Source: an uncultured Paracoccaceae bacterium
GTDB lineage: Bacteria > Pseudomonadota > Alphaproteobacteria > Rhodobacterales > Rhodobacteraceae
Assembly (NCBI GenBank): GCA_947497185.1
Contig: CANMFL010000002.1
Location: forward strand, 372,001-436,000
Length of the DNA stretch: 64,000 nucleotides
Direction: 5' to 3'
The notes beneath the pieces were generated by a model. That model saw nothing but the letters and a program-made list of their open reading frames with translations, was not told the DNA's origin and did not search any database. Position 1 is the stretch's first letter. Each line of letters opens with the position of its first letter. Made by a program: the position numbers and the translations under genes. Shown here in pieces: positions 50,694-59,473 of this stretch.

Positions 50694-52019
50694 TTATGCG
50701 GCTGCGTGGGGCATATGCGGCGCGTCGTCAACGATGCCCGCATCAGGGTCGTTAAAGACGTCCATATCGACCTTGCCTTCGCCTTTGGCCACGATTGTAG
50801 TGACAACCGCGTCGCCTGTGATGTTCACGGCTGTACGGATCATATCCATCAGACGGTCGACACCCAGAATGATCGCGATGCCTTCAATCGGCAGGCCGAC
50901 TTGGCCAAGCACCATGGTCAGCATCACCAGACCCACACCCGGCACACCTGCGGTCCCGATAGACGCAAGGATCGCCATACCGATGACGGTGATATAGCCG
51001 CCAAGCCCCAGATCAATGCCGTAGACGTTGGCGAGGAACACTGTCGCCACACCTTGCATAATCGCGGTGCCGTCCATGTTGATCGTGGCACCAAACGGAA
51101 TGCAGAACGATGCCACACCTTTGTCCACGCCCACACGTTCGGTCACAGACCGGTAGGTCACAGGGATCGTCGCGTTCGAGCTGGCCGTTGAAAAGGCGAA
51201 CACCTGCGCCGGACGCATCTTTTTCATAAAGATAATCGGGTTCAAGCCGCCCAGCACCTTGAGCATCAAGGACAATGTACCAAACAGGTGGATCATAAGC
51301 GCCAAGACCAGCGTGATAACGTAGCCCAGAACCGGCATGAACAGGCCCAAACCTTGTTCTGCAAAGGTTTTCGCGATCAGGCAGAACACACCGTAAGGCG
51401 CGAACAGCATCACGATGCTGACGATTTTCATCATCACTTCGTTCATGTAGGTCGCGGCGGCGATGAACGGCTTGGATTCATCACCGAGCATCAGAACAGC
51501 CACACCCAAGATCACAGTGTAGAAGATCACCTGCAGCATCTCGCCATTGGCAAAAGCCGCAATCGGGTTGGTTGGTACGATATTTGCAAACACATCCCAG
51601 ACAGCAGGGGCTTCGCCCGCGCTCACGCCCGAGGTGTCGATGCCTTCCATCACGAAACCAGCACCTGGTCCGATGAGCTGTGCCAGCACAATCGCCATGG
51701 CAATCGCACAGGCGGTTGTGAACAGGTAAAGCGCAAAGGATTTACCGCCCACACGACCTAAGACGCGAATGTCACCGATACCGGTGACACCGCCGATCAG
51801 TGAAAAGAACACCAATGGAACAACGAGCATCTTCAGCGCGTTCACAAACATCTTGCCCACCATGGCAAAGAAACCGGCCACGATATGGGTGTTAATAAAG
51901 TCGGACTGAATGGTGTTAAATATAACGCCGACGACGATGCCAACTCCCATGGCCACCATGATCTGCGCAGTGAGAGACATTTTCTTTTTGGAGGTGTCAG
52001 CCGTGTGCTGGTCCGTCAT
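50694..52019 (-). CDS. Dicarboxylate/amino acid:cation symporter (SDF family)
   Basis: This 441-residue inner-membrane protein belongs to the GltP/DctA family, which imports glutamate, aspartate or C4-dicarboxylates with Na+ or H+. The substrate-binding hairpins are FSTASSNATIPVTYRSVTE (serine-rich motif) and FGATINMDGTAIMQGVATV, followed by IASIGTAGVPGVGLVMLTM. About eight hydrophobic helices precede them. The acidic C-terminal tail is short. It lies between yceD and rpmF, which are usually adjacent, so it appears to have inserted into that conserved block. Confidence 0.93.
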   Translation of the reverse strand: MTDQHTADTSKKKMSLTAQIMVAMGVGIVVGVIFNTIQSDFINTHIVAGFFAMVGKMFVNALKMLVVPLVFFSLIGGVTGIGDIRVLGRVGGKSFALYLFTTACAIAMAIVLAQLIGPGAGFVMEGIDTSGVSAGEAPAVWDVFANIVPTNPIAAFANGEMLQVIFYTVILGVAVLMLGDESKPFIAAATYMNEVMMKIVSIVMLFAPYGVFCLIAKTFAEQGLGLFMPVLGYVITLVLALMIHLFGTLSLMLKVLGGLNPIIFMKKMRPAQVFAFSTASSNATIPVTYRSVTERVGVDKGVASFCIPFGATINMDGTAIMQGVATVFLANVYGIDLGLGGYITVIGMAILASIGTAGVPGVGLVMLTMVLGQVGLPIEGIAIILGVDRLMDMIRTAVNITGDAVVTTIVAKGEGKVDMDVFNDPDAGIVDDAPHMPHAAA

Positions 52020-52129
52020 CTCGCTTCCCCTAAACTAGATACTATTATCACATGAGTGTGACACGAACCGGGGAAAAGTCAAAAGACAGTTAACGTCTGG
52101 GTTGTAGATTTACCGTTTGATCGCAAGAT

Positions 52130-52687
52130 TTACGGGTCTTTGGCCTCTAATGCGGCTTTTAAGGCGCCAAGTCCGGCAAAAGGCTTTGCATCTTCGTCGG
52201 TCATCGGGGTCGCACCGTCTTCTGCATAGACCGCTTGGCCCAGTTCAGCGCCTTCGGCACGTGGGAATGGCGGGATCGCCAGCGACAAGGCCTCGGCCAG
52301 CAAGACGTTCAAATCGAGCACGCCGGGAATCGGTTCAACGGTATCGTCCTCGGGCATCTCGGCCTCTGACGCTTCGATTTCTTCGAATTCTGCGACATAG
52401 GTGCGGGTAATCTGCTCGTCGATGCGGGTCACAACAGGGGCGAGCGTGACGACGCATTCCTGCACGACCGTCGCACCCAGTTTGGCAACCAGTTGCCAGT
52501 CACGGCCACCTTGGGGCGCGATTTCACCATCCAGACGCAATTTGCGAATCTCGATGATTCCCAAGTCAGCCGCCATCGCCGTCAGCGCGTCGCGGTCAGG
52601 CATAAGATGAAAGGTCGTGGCTTTACGCGTTGCCAAATCGGCCATACGAAACTGTGTCAGCTGTTTATCGGCCACGGGCGTATCCAT
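52130..52687 (-). CDS. yceD: YceD/DUF177 protein
   Basis: This 185-residue protein belongs to the YceD (DUF177) family, linked to 23S rRNA accumulation in plants and bacteria. The Cys in TVVQECVVTLAPVVTRIDEQ, where two conserved residues normally sit, and the acidic middle segment (EEIEASEAEMPEDDT) are typical. The ATG at 52687 gives MDTPVADKQLTQFRMADLA; the upstream extension is hydrophobic and overlaps bamE's promoter. It is normally followed by rpmF; here a symporter gene intervenes. Confidence 0.85.
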   Translation of the reverse strand: MDTPVADKQLTQFRMADLATRKATTFHLMPDRDALTAMAADLGIIEIRKLRLDGEIAPQGGRDWQLVAKLGATVVQECVVTLAPVVTRIDEQITRTYVAEFEEIEASEAEMPEDDTVEPIPGVLDLNVLLAEALSLAIPPFPRAEGAELGQAVYAEDGATPMTDEDAKPFAGLGALKAALEAKDP

Positions 52688-52757
52688 TCTTGAACAAGGA
52701 GGGGTGCATGATGTAGGTGGAATAAAAGCCAAGAGCACCCAACGCAAGAGGTCAGTC

Positions 52758-53252
52758 ATGAGCAGGAACATCAGCACACCCGGTGCCTACGTGCGACGGG
52801 TCGCTATGATTGCAACCCTCGGGGTCGCTGTGGCGTGTACGCCGATCACCCGCAACCACGGTTTTATCCCATTACCAGAGGACTTATCTGCGCTGACAAT
52901 CGGCGTTGATACCCGCGATTCGGTGATTGCTGCGGTCGGTCCTGCGACCTCTGGCGGGGTGCTTGGCGAGAATACATTGTACTATGTGGCCAGCAAATTT
53001 GAACATTTCGGACCGTTTGAGCCAACCGAAGTCAACCGCCAAGTCGTCGCGATGAGCTTTAACGCAAGCGGCACATTGTCCAACGTCGAACGATTCACCC
53101 TGCAAGACGGGCGTGTTGTTACGCTTTCGCGGCGCGTGACCGACGACGGCATCGCGGATGTGACTGTAATCAGCCAGTTGCTTGGGTCGTTTGGCCAGAT
53201 CAACGCAGGTCAATTCCTTGGCGAAAGCGGATCAAGCACCGACGGAATCTAA
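52758..53252 (+). CDS. bamE: Outer membrane assembly factor BamE-like lipoprotein
   Basis: This 164-residue protein has a lipoprotein signal with lipobox VAVAC (Cys about 28). The SmpA/BamE fold follows: IGVDTRDSVIAAVGPATSGG, then TLYYVASKFEHFGPFEPTEV and VVAMSFNASGTLSNVERFTL. It would assist the BAM complex in beta-barrel insertion. AGAGG lies about 10 nt upstream of the ATG at 52758. It is divergent from yceD, a common alphaproteobacterial arrangement. Confidence 0.92.
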   Translation: MSRNISTPGAYVRRVAMIATLGVAVACTPITRNHGFIPLPEDLSALTIGVDTRDSVIAAVGPATSGGVLGENTLYYVASKFEHFGPFEPTEVNRQVVAMSFNASGTLSNVERFTLQDGRVVTLSRRVTDDGIADVTVISQLLGSFGQINAGQFLGESGSSTDGI

Positions 53253-53414
53253 GACTGCGGTATCACAACGGGGTAATTTCTCGTGCGTGTCCGTGTATTC
53301 CATGCGATGCTCGGACATGCGTTTTGACGAGATGTACTTTGGGTTTGTGATGGGCTTTTTTGTGGTAATTCAACACTATGCGGGTGGATTATGCCGCCGC
53401 GCCAGACCGATCAC

Positions 53415-54128
53415 ATGAATTCGGGCTTCCAAAAAGGACGGTATTTTGCGCGGTTCGCGCAAAATGCGGCGGATATCGCGGCCTGTCAGGCGTTGCGGCG
53501 CCAATGTTTCTTTGGCACGGCTGGGCTGGACGCGGACCAATTCGATGCGGCTTGGACCCATATGATGATCGAAGACGGGGCAGGCGGGCCATTGGTCTGC
53601 ACGTTCCGGATGCGACAATCCGCAGCGGCGGATATCGGTGCGGGCTACGCGGGTCAGTTCTACGACCTGACGCGCCTGTCACAGACGGTTGGACCGCATA
53701 TCGAAATCGGACGGTTCTGCACCGACCCCGCCACGCCTGATCCGCATATCTTGCGGGTGGCATGGGGGGCACTGACGCGGCATGTAGATGTTTGCGATGC
53801 CAAAGTCCTGTTCGGTTGCACCAGCCTGTCCGGCACAGACCCCGCACCATATCGCAAAGTTATCAACGCCTTGCACGAAAGGCACCAAGGGCCAACAGAG
53901 CTGATGCCGCACCCGTTGTCTAATGAGATCATCGCGCTGGACGCTGTGCAACCTGATGCAGAGACACGGCCGATGCCGCCACTGCTCCGGACTTATCTGG
54001 CAATGGGCGGCTGGGTCAGTGACCACGCCGTTGTGGATCGGGTGATGCAGACGTTGCATGTGCTCACTGTCGTTGAAATCGCGAAAATCCCGGCGGCACG
54101 GGCAAAAGCACTGCGCGCGCTGGTCTGA
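53415..54128 (+). CDS. OlsB-like N-acyltransferase (ornithine lipid synthesis)
   Basis: This 237-residue protein resembles the GNAT-fold acyl-ACP-dependent N-acyltransferases that acylate ornithine. Blocks include ALRRQCFFGTAGLDADQFDA, PHIEIGRFCTDPATPDPHIL and KVLFGCTSLSGTDPAPYRKV. The start is ambiguous: ATG at 53391 or 53415; neither has a strong ribosome binding site. Its usual O-acyltransferase partner OlsA is not next to it. The lysolipid step is phosphate-free, so in marine roseobacters it may help phosphorus economy. Confidence 0.8.
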   Translation: MNSGFQKGRYFARFAQNAADIAACQALRRQCFFGTAGLDADQFDAAWTHMMIEDGAGGPLVCTFRMRQSAAADIGAGYAGQFYDLTRLSQTVGPHIEIGRFCTDPATPDPHILRVAWGALTRHVDVCDAKVLFGCTSLSGTDPAPYRKVINALHERHQGPTELMPHPLSNEIIALDAVQPDAETRPMPPLLRTYLAMGGWVSDHAVVDRVMQTLHVLTVVEIAKIPAARAKALRALV

Positions 54129-54137
54129 TCTGTCGAA

Positions 54138-54170
54138 GCCTCCGGCGGGAGTGTTCAGGCGAAATGAAGG
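54138..54170. repeat. Left half of the dispersed intergenic repeat
   Basis: GCCTCCGGCGGG (54138-54149) and the core GGCGAAATGAAGG (54158-54170) match the left half of the complete element at 22266. It lies 36 bp before the ABC-F gene. The matching right half is found just after that gene. Confidence 0.7.
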
Positions 54171-54206
54171 AGAGGGCTTGCGCGTGAACGCGGACAGCAC
54201 TAGCAG

Positions 54207-56024
54207 ATGCCTATGGCACGTACACCCCTTCTCCAAATGTCCGACATCGCCCTGACTTTCGGCGGCGATCCTGTTTTCGAAGACCTGTCTCTGGTGGTTC
54301 AGCCCGGTGACCGTGTGGCGCTTGTTGGGCGCAACGGTTCTGGCAAATCCACCTTGATGAAGGTCATGGCCGGTCTGGTCGAAGCCGATAGCGGGGTGCG
54401 CGTCGCAGCGCCCGGCGTGTCTGTGGGTTATATGGAACAAGACCCGACAATGGAAGGCTACGCCACATTGGGCGATTACGCGGCCAGCGGGCTAGACATC
54501 GACGAGGCCTACCGCGTGGACATGGTGGCCGAAGGGCTGAAATTTGACCCAGCAGGCGACGTGAACACGGCCTCTGGCGGGGAACGCCGCCGCGCGGCAC
54601 TGGCAAAACTGATGGCCGAAGCGCCGGAATTGATGCTGCTGGACGAGCCGACAAACCACCTTGATATTGAAGCGATTGCTTGGCTCGAGACCGAGTTGAA
54701 AACCACGCGGGCAGGCTTTGTGCTGATCTCGCACGACCGCGCATTCTTGCGTGAACTGACCCGCGCAACCCTTTGGATTGATAGGGGAATGGTGCGCCGC
54801 GCTGAACAGGGTTTTGACGGGTTCGAGGAATGGCGCGACAAGATTTGGGAAGAAGAAGACCAGCAGCGCCACAAGCTGAACCGCAAGATCAAAGCCGAAG
54901 CACGCTGGGCCGTTGAAGGCATTTCCGCGCGGCGTAAACGCAACCAAGGTCGCGTGCGGGCACTGCAGGATTTGCGGGCTGAAAAGTCGGCGCAGATCAC
55001 ACGCCAAGGCACCGCTGCGATGGCATTTGATGGCGGCAGCACGTCGGGCAAAAAGGTGGTCGAGGCATTCGGCCTGACCAAATCGTTCGACGGCAAGCAG
55101 ATCGTCAAAGACTTTGACCTAAAAATACAACGTGGCGACCGGATTGCATTTGTCGGCCCGAACGGTGTGGGAAAAACCACGCTTATCAAGATGTTACTGG
55201 GCCAAGTTCAACCAGACGAGGGCGAAGTCAAACTTGGCACCAACCTCGATATCGCGATCTTTGACCAGACCCGCGCCGCACTCGATCCCGACATGACGCT
55301 GTGGGATAACCTCGCCAGCGATCCGATCTTGGGTGCTAGCGGCAAGTCCGATCAAATCATGGTGCGCGGTGTGCCAAAACACGTGGTGGGCTACCTCAAA
55401 GAATTCCTGTTCGACGACGCGCAAGCCCGCGCACCCGTGCGGTCCCTGTCCGGTGGCGAAAAAGCGCGGCTGTTGCTCGCGAAATTGATGGCACGGGAAA
55501 GCAACTTTCTGGTGCTCGACGAGCCGACAAACGACCTCGACATCGAAACGCTGGACCTGCTGCAAGACATTCTCGGCGACTATCCCGGCACCGTGCTGCT
55601 GGTCAGCCACGACCGTGATTTCCTCGACCGGACAGCGACCACAACAATCGCGATGGAAGGCAACGGTCAGGCCGTGGTCTATGCTGGCGGCTGGACCGAT
55701 TACCGCGAACAACGCGGGGCGGACACGCCAGAGGCACCCAAATCTGTCGGGAAACAATTGTCTGGAAAAGGCAAGCAAGGCCAAGCGGTTGCACGTAAAA
55801 CTACGCTGTCCTTCACCGAAAAACATCGGCTCGAAGAACTGCCAGACGTGATCGCGAAAATCACAGCCGAGATCGAAAAGCTGACAACCCTGATGGCCGA
55901 TCCTGCACTTTTCACAGAAAACCCTGTGAAATTTGAAAAAGCGACCGATGCGCTTGTCGCGCGTCAGGCCGCCTTGGAAGCCGCAGAAGAAGAATGGCTC
56001 GCCCTCGAGGAAAAAGCCTCTTAG
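54207..56024 (+). CDS. ABC-F family ATPase (Uup/EttA-like)
   Basis: This 605-residue soluble protein has two ABC domains and no membrane part. First domain: Walker A GRNGSGKST, signature ASGGERRRAALAKLM and Walker B LMLLDEPTNHLDIEAI. Second domain: Walker A GPNGVGKTT, signature LSGGEKARLLLAKLM and Walker B FLVLDEPTNDLDIETL. The C-terminal ~80 residues form a coiled coil typical of Uup. ABC-F proteins act on ribosomes stalled or starting translation. The two halves of a dispersed repeat flank the gene. Starts at 54207 and 54213 are both possible. Confidence 0.94.
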   Translation: MPMARTPLLQMSDIALTFGGDPVFEDLSLVVQPGDRVALVGRNGSGKSTLMKVMAGLVEADSGVRVAAPGVSVGYMEQDPTMEGYATLGDYAASGLDIDEAYRVDMVAEGLKFDPAGDVNTASGGERRRAALAKLMAEAPELMLLDEPTNHLDIEAIAWLETELKTTRAGFVLISHDRAFLRELTRATLWIDRGMVRRAEQGFDGFEEWRDKIWEEEDQQRHKLNRKIKAEARWAVEGISARRKRNQGRVRALQDLRAEKSAQITRQGTAAMAFDGGSTSGKKVVEAFGLTKSFDGKQIVKDFDLKIQRGDRIAFVGPNGVGKTTLIKMLLGQVQPDEGEVKLGTNLDIAIFDQTRAALDPDMTLWDNLASDPILGASGKSDQIMVRGVPKHVVGYLKEFLFDDAQARAPVRSLSGGEKARLLLAKLMARESNFLVLDEPTNDLDIETLDLLQDILGDYPGTVLLVSHDRDFLDRTATTTIAMEGNGQAVVYAGGWTDYREQRGADTPEAPKSVGKQLSGKGKQGQAVARKTTLSFTEKHRLEELPDVIAKITAEIEKLTTLMADPALFTENPVKFEKATDALVARQAALEAAEEEWLALEEKAS

Positions 56025-56025
56025 C

Positions 56026-56047
56026 TTCTTTGACGTCTTCTAAATCC
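56026..56047. repeat. Right half of the dispersed intergenic repeat
   Basis: These 22 bp match 22315-22336 of the complete element at 21 positions. They begin 2 bp after the ABC-F stop codon. The terminal inverted repeat is not retained. Confidence 0.65.
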
Positions 56048-56158
56048 TGGGGGGTATGGGGGGCTAGCCACCCATTTGAACAACTGGGGTTCAGGGGGCT
56101 AGACTCCCAAGACGCTATACTAGTTAAAAAGCTACCACTTGATGCGTATGCGCGTGAT

Positions 56159-56180
56159 CGCGGGGGCCAAAGCCCCCGCG
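56159..56180. terminator. Hairpin between convergent ABC-F and iron-binding genes
   Basis: CGCGGGGGC (56159-56167) pairs with GCCCCCGCG (56172-56180) around a 4-nt loop. It lies 15 bp after the stop of the minus-strand binding-protein gene. No T run follows on either strand. Confidence 0.6.
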
Positions 56181-56194
56181 CCGCAGGTCGCCGA

Positions 56195-57199
56195 TTAACC
56201 GTCGTAATCAACTTCTTCCATGATCCGCAACGCAGCCGCGCGGTGGCTTGCGATCTCGGTCAGGTCAGTCTCGTCAGCCGTTACCGGACCCCAGCTTTCG
56301 ACCAGCTCGGACAATGGTGCGTCGGCCAGAACAGGGTACTCATAGTTCAGTTCCGCGTAGATTGATTGCGCTTCTGGGGACACGAGGAATTCCATCAGCT
56401 GCAACGCTTCTTCTTTGTTTGGTGCCGCTTGTGTCATCGCAACGCCGGATACGTTCACGTGTGATCCGCCGTCTTCAAATGTCGGGAATACCAGACGCAC
56501 GCTTTCGGCCCATTCAGTCTGCTCTTCATCCTGAAGCATTTTACCCATGTAGTAGGTGTTGCCCAAAGAGATGTCGCATTCGCCAGCCCAGATCGCTTTG
56601 ATCTGTGCGCGGTCGTTGCCTTCTGGCTTGCGGGCGAGGTTGTCTTTGATGCCGGCAACCCATTCTTTTGCGCCTTCTTCGCCGTGGTGTGCGATGACGG
56701 CAGAGGCCAGAGCGAGGTTGTAGTTGTGCAGGCCTGAACGTGTGCAGATGCGGCCTTCCCACGTGTCGCTGGCAAGGTCTTCGTATGTGGTGATTTCACC
56801 GTCTGCGACGCGGTCACGGGATGCGTAAACGACGCGGGCGCGTGTTGTCAGGCCGAACCATTGGTTGTCTGTGTCGCGCAGCGCAGGCGGGATGGAATTT
56901 GTCAGTACGTCGCTTTCGACCGCTTGCACAACGTCCGCGTCCACGATCTGTTTCAGGTTCGCGATGTCTACTGTCATCACGAGATCGGCAGGCGAGCGTG
57001 CGCCTTCGGCTTTCAGGCGTTCAACGATGCCTTCGTTCACGTAGGCAAGGTTCACTGCGATGCCTGTTTCGGCGGTGAACGCGTCCATGACAGGCTGGAT
57101 CAGCTCTGGCTGGCGTGTTGTGTAGATGTTGACGTCAGCGATGGCAGGGGCTGCCAAGGCAAGTGTGGACGTAGCGAGAAGACAGGTACGCAAGGACAT
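56195..57199 (-). CDS. Fe(3+) ABC transporter solute-binding protein (FutA/FbpA type)
   Basis: This 334-residue periplasmic protein has a signal peptide (MSLRTCLLATSTLALAAPAIA). The iron-binding protein fold starts DVNIYTTRQPELIQPVMDAF. The ligand-tyrosine region GNTYYMGKML is conserved in FutA/FbpA-type proteins, and WFGLTTRARVVYASRDRV is the usual middle block. It should bind ferric iron for an ABC importer, but no permease or ATPase gene is adjacent. The ATG at 57199 is chosen because it starts the signal peptide. Confidence 0.92.
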   Translation of the reverse strand: MSLRTCLLATSTLALAAPAIADVNIYTTRQPELIQPVMDAFTAETGIAVNLAYVNEGIVERLKAEGARSPADLVMTVDIANLKQIVDADVVQAVESDVLTNSIPPALRDTDNQWFGLTTRARVVYASRDRVADGEITTYEDLASDTWEGRICTRSGLHNYNLALASAVIAHHGEEGAKEWVAGIKDNLARKPEGNDRAQIKAIWAGECDISLGNTYYMGKMLQDEEQTEWAESVRLVFPTFEDGGSHVNVSGVAMTQAAPNKEEALQLMEFLVSPEAQSIYAELNYEYPVLADAPLSELVESWGPVTADETDLTEIASHRAAALRIMEEVDYDG

Positions 57200-57268
57200 T
57201 TGATGAACTCCAGTTATTGATGGGGTCCGTAAAGCCGAGTATTTTTGTCGGGTCAATACCTGAATGAA

Positions 57269-58099
57269 TTAGTCGGACAAATTCTTGCGCGCTTTTTCCT
57301 GTAGTTTGGCCGCGTCCCATAGCGCGTCCATTTCCGCGAGATTGCTGTCGTTTGGAGTCTTGCCGATCGCTGTCAGTGCGTCTTCCACCGCCTCAAACCG
57401 CCTTTGGAACTTGGCATTTGCGGCGCGTAGCGTTTCTTCGGGGTCCAGTTTCAGGTGCCGTGCGAGGTTGGCCACGACGAACATCAGGTCGCCGAATTCC
57501 TCTGCGACTTCCGCCTCGGTCAAAGTGTCGCGGGCCTCAATCAGTTCTGCGGCTTCTTCTTGGATTTTGTCGATCACATGGCTGGTGTCCGGCCAGTCAA
57601 AGCCGACCCGCGCCGCGCGGTTTTGCAATTTCACCGCCCGCGTCAGTGCAGGAAGGCCCACCGCCACTCCGTCCAAGGTGCGCGTCTGCGCCTTTGCCCC
57701 GCGCTCTGCCGCTTTGATCTTTTCCCAGTCGGCAGTCTGTTGCTCTGCAGATTTGTCCCGCGATTCGTCGCCAAACACATGCGGATGCCGCGCGACCATC
57801 TTGTCCGAAATCGACCTGACCACGCTGTCAAAATCGAAATGACCCGCCTCTGACCCGATTTGCGTGTGGTAGACGGTTTGCAGCAGCAAATCGCCCAATT
57901 CGCCCTCTAGGTCGGCCCAATCACGACGCGCAATCGCATCCGCGACCTCGTAGGCTTCTTCAATGGTATAGGGCGCTATCGTGTTGAAATCTTGTTCAAT
58001 ATCCCACGGACAGCCCGTTTCGGGGTCGCGCAAGCGGCGCATAATCTCTAGCAATCGCGGCATTCCACCGTTTGGGTCATTTATCAGCGGATCTTCCAT
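57269..58099 (-). CDS. mazG: Nucleoside triphosphate pyrophosphohydrolase MazG
   Basis: This 276-residue enzyme hydrolyses NTPs and dNTPs to monophosphate and pyrophosphate. Two MazG domains are visible. The first has CPWDIEQDFNTIAPYTIEEA followed by LEGELGDLLLQTVYH with the metal-binding ExxE and ExxD glutamates and aspartate. The second has KIQEEAAELIEARD and EEFGDLMFVVANLARHL. The length fits the two-domain type. It is divergent from the M20 amidohydrolase gene. Confidence 0.95.
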   Translation of the reverse strand: MEDPLINDPNGGMPRLLEIMRRLRDPETGCPWDIEQDFNTIAPYTIEEAYEVADAIARRDWADLEGELGDLLLQTVYHTQIGSEAGHFDFDSVVRSISDKMVARHPHVFGDESRDKSAEQQTADWEKIKAAERGAKAQTRTLDGVAVGLPALTRAVKLQNRAARVGFDWPDTSHVIDKIQEEAAELIEARDTLTEAEVAEEFGDLMFVVANLARHLKLDPEETLRAANAKFQRRFEAVEDALTAIGKTPNDSNLAEMDALWDAAKLQEKARKNLSD

Positions 58100-58174
58100 T
58101 GCGGTGCCTTTCGCTTGCGGTCAATTGCGACCATATTGCCGCCAATCCCAAGTTCCAATAACAGAGTGTCCCAC

Positions 58175-59338
58175 ATGCCCGTCATCAACCGCATTGCCGA
58201 TTTCACCCCAGACATGACCGCGTGGCGCAGGCACCTGCACACCCAGCCAGAGTTGGTATTCGACTGCCATAAAACGGCGGCCTTTGTCGTCGAAAAACTA
58301 CGGTCGTTCGGGATCACGGACATCCACGAAGGTATCGCCACATCAGGCGTCGTGGCGATCATCGAAGGGCAGGGCGACGGCCCCACAATCGGACTTCGGG
58401 CGGACATGGACGCGCTGCCGATGGACGAAATCACGGGGCTTGAATATGCCTCTGTTATTGACGGCGCGATGCATGCGTGCGGCCACGACGGACACACGAC
58501 GATGTTGCTCGGTGCGGCGCGGTATTTGGCGGAAACGCGGAACTTTAGAGGCCGCGTCGCGCTGATTTTCCAACCCGCTGAAGAGCTTATCGGTGGTGCC
58601 GAAGTGATGGTGCGCGAGGGCGTATTAGAAAAGTTCGACATCAGCGAAATCTACGCGCTGCATAACCTGCCGGGTCTGCCTGTCGGGCATTTCCAAACCA
58701 CACCGGGGCCGATTATGGCAGCGGTGGACACGGCGACAATCACGATCCAAGGGCGCGGCGGACATGGTGCGACGCCGCATGAAACAGCTGATCCTGTGGT
58801 CGCGGCGGTGTCGATTGTGCAAGCGATCCAGACGATTCTGAGCCGCAATCACTACGCGTTCGATGAATTGGTGATCTCGGTCACGCAAATCCACACAGGC
58901 TCTGCCGACAACGTGATCCCCGATACGGCGTGGATCCAAGCGACGGTGCGCAGCTACGACAAAGACGTGCAGGCGATGGTGATCCGTCGTCTGGAAGAAA
59001 TCTGTGCAGGGCAAGGGGTTAGCTTTGGCGTGGAGGTCAGTCTCGATTATGAAATCGGCTATCCGGCGACGATCAATGATCCGGCGAAAACGGCATTTGC
59101 GTGCGACGTGGCCCGCGAAATCGCGGGCGATGCGGCGGTGAATGATACGGCCAGCGCGGAAATGGGTGCGGAAGACTTCGCGTTTTTCCTCGAAAAAATA
59201 CCGGGCGCGTATTTGTTCATAGGCAACGGAGACACGGCAGGGCTGCATCATCCGAAGTTTGATTTCGACGACGAAGCGGCGGCACACGGTGCATCGTTTT
59301 TCGCACGATTGGTTGAAACCGCACAGCCATTGGCTTGA
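58175..59338 (+). CDS. M20 family amidohydrolase (hippurate / N-acyl amino acid hydrolase type)
   Basis: This 387-residue enzyme cleaves N-acyl amino acids or similar amides. Metal-site blocks are GLRADMDALPMDE and MHACGHDGHTTMLLGAARYL, followed by IFQPAEELIGGAEVMV with the catalytic glutamate. The dimerisation domain contains GRGGHGATPHETADPVVAAV, and the last ligand is in LHHPKFDFDDEA. The ATG at 58175 gives MPVINRIADFTPDMTAWRRH, the usual start. Two ureohydrolase genes follow on the same strand, which suggests nitrogen-compound breakdown. Confidence 0.92.
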   Translation: MPVINRIADFTPDMTAWRRHLHTQPELVFDCHKTAAFVVEKLRSFGITDIHEGIATSGVVAIIEGQGDGPTIGLRADMDALPMDEITGLEYASVIDGAMHACGHDGHTTMLLGAARYLAETRNFRGRVALIFQPAEELIGGAEVMVREGVLEKFDISEIYALHNLPGLPVGHFQTTPGPIMAAVDTATITIQGRGGHGATPHETADPVVAAVSIVQAIQTILSRNHYAFDELVISVTQIHTGSADNVIPDTAWIQATVRSYDKDVQAMVIRRLEEICAGQGVSFGVEVSLDYEIGYPATINDPAKTAFACDVAREIAGDAAVNDTASAEMGAEDFAFFLEKIPGAYLFIGNGDTAGLHHPKFDFDDEAAAHGASFFARLVETAQPLA

Positions 59339-59376
59339 TCCAAATGGGCGCGTGCCGCGCAAGATATGATTTGTGT

Positions 59377-59399
59377 GGACTGCCGCAATGTGGCGGTCC
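59377..59399 (+). terminator. Hairpin after the M20 gene
   Basis: GGACTGCC (59377-59384) pairs with GGCGGTCC (59392-59399) with one G-T pair. A T-rich tract appears about 20 nt later. It probably separates the M20 gene from the ureohydrolases. Confidence 0.45.
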
Positions 59400-59473
59400 G
59401 CAATCGGGTGATGTGTTTTTCTTGACCGGACTAAACTGGCGGTGTCAGGTGGAACCAAGTTTTGGAGACGATC

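Noticed and set aside
50286..51191. 301-codon plus-strand frame
   Set aside because: It covers the antisense of rpmF, the intergenic gap and the symporter end; rich in His/Arg with no domain.
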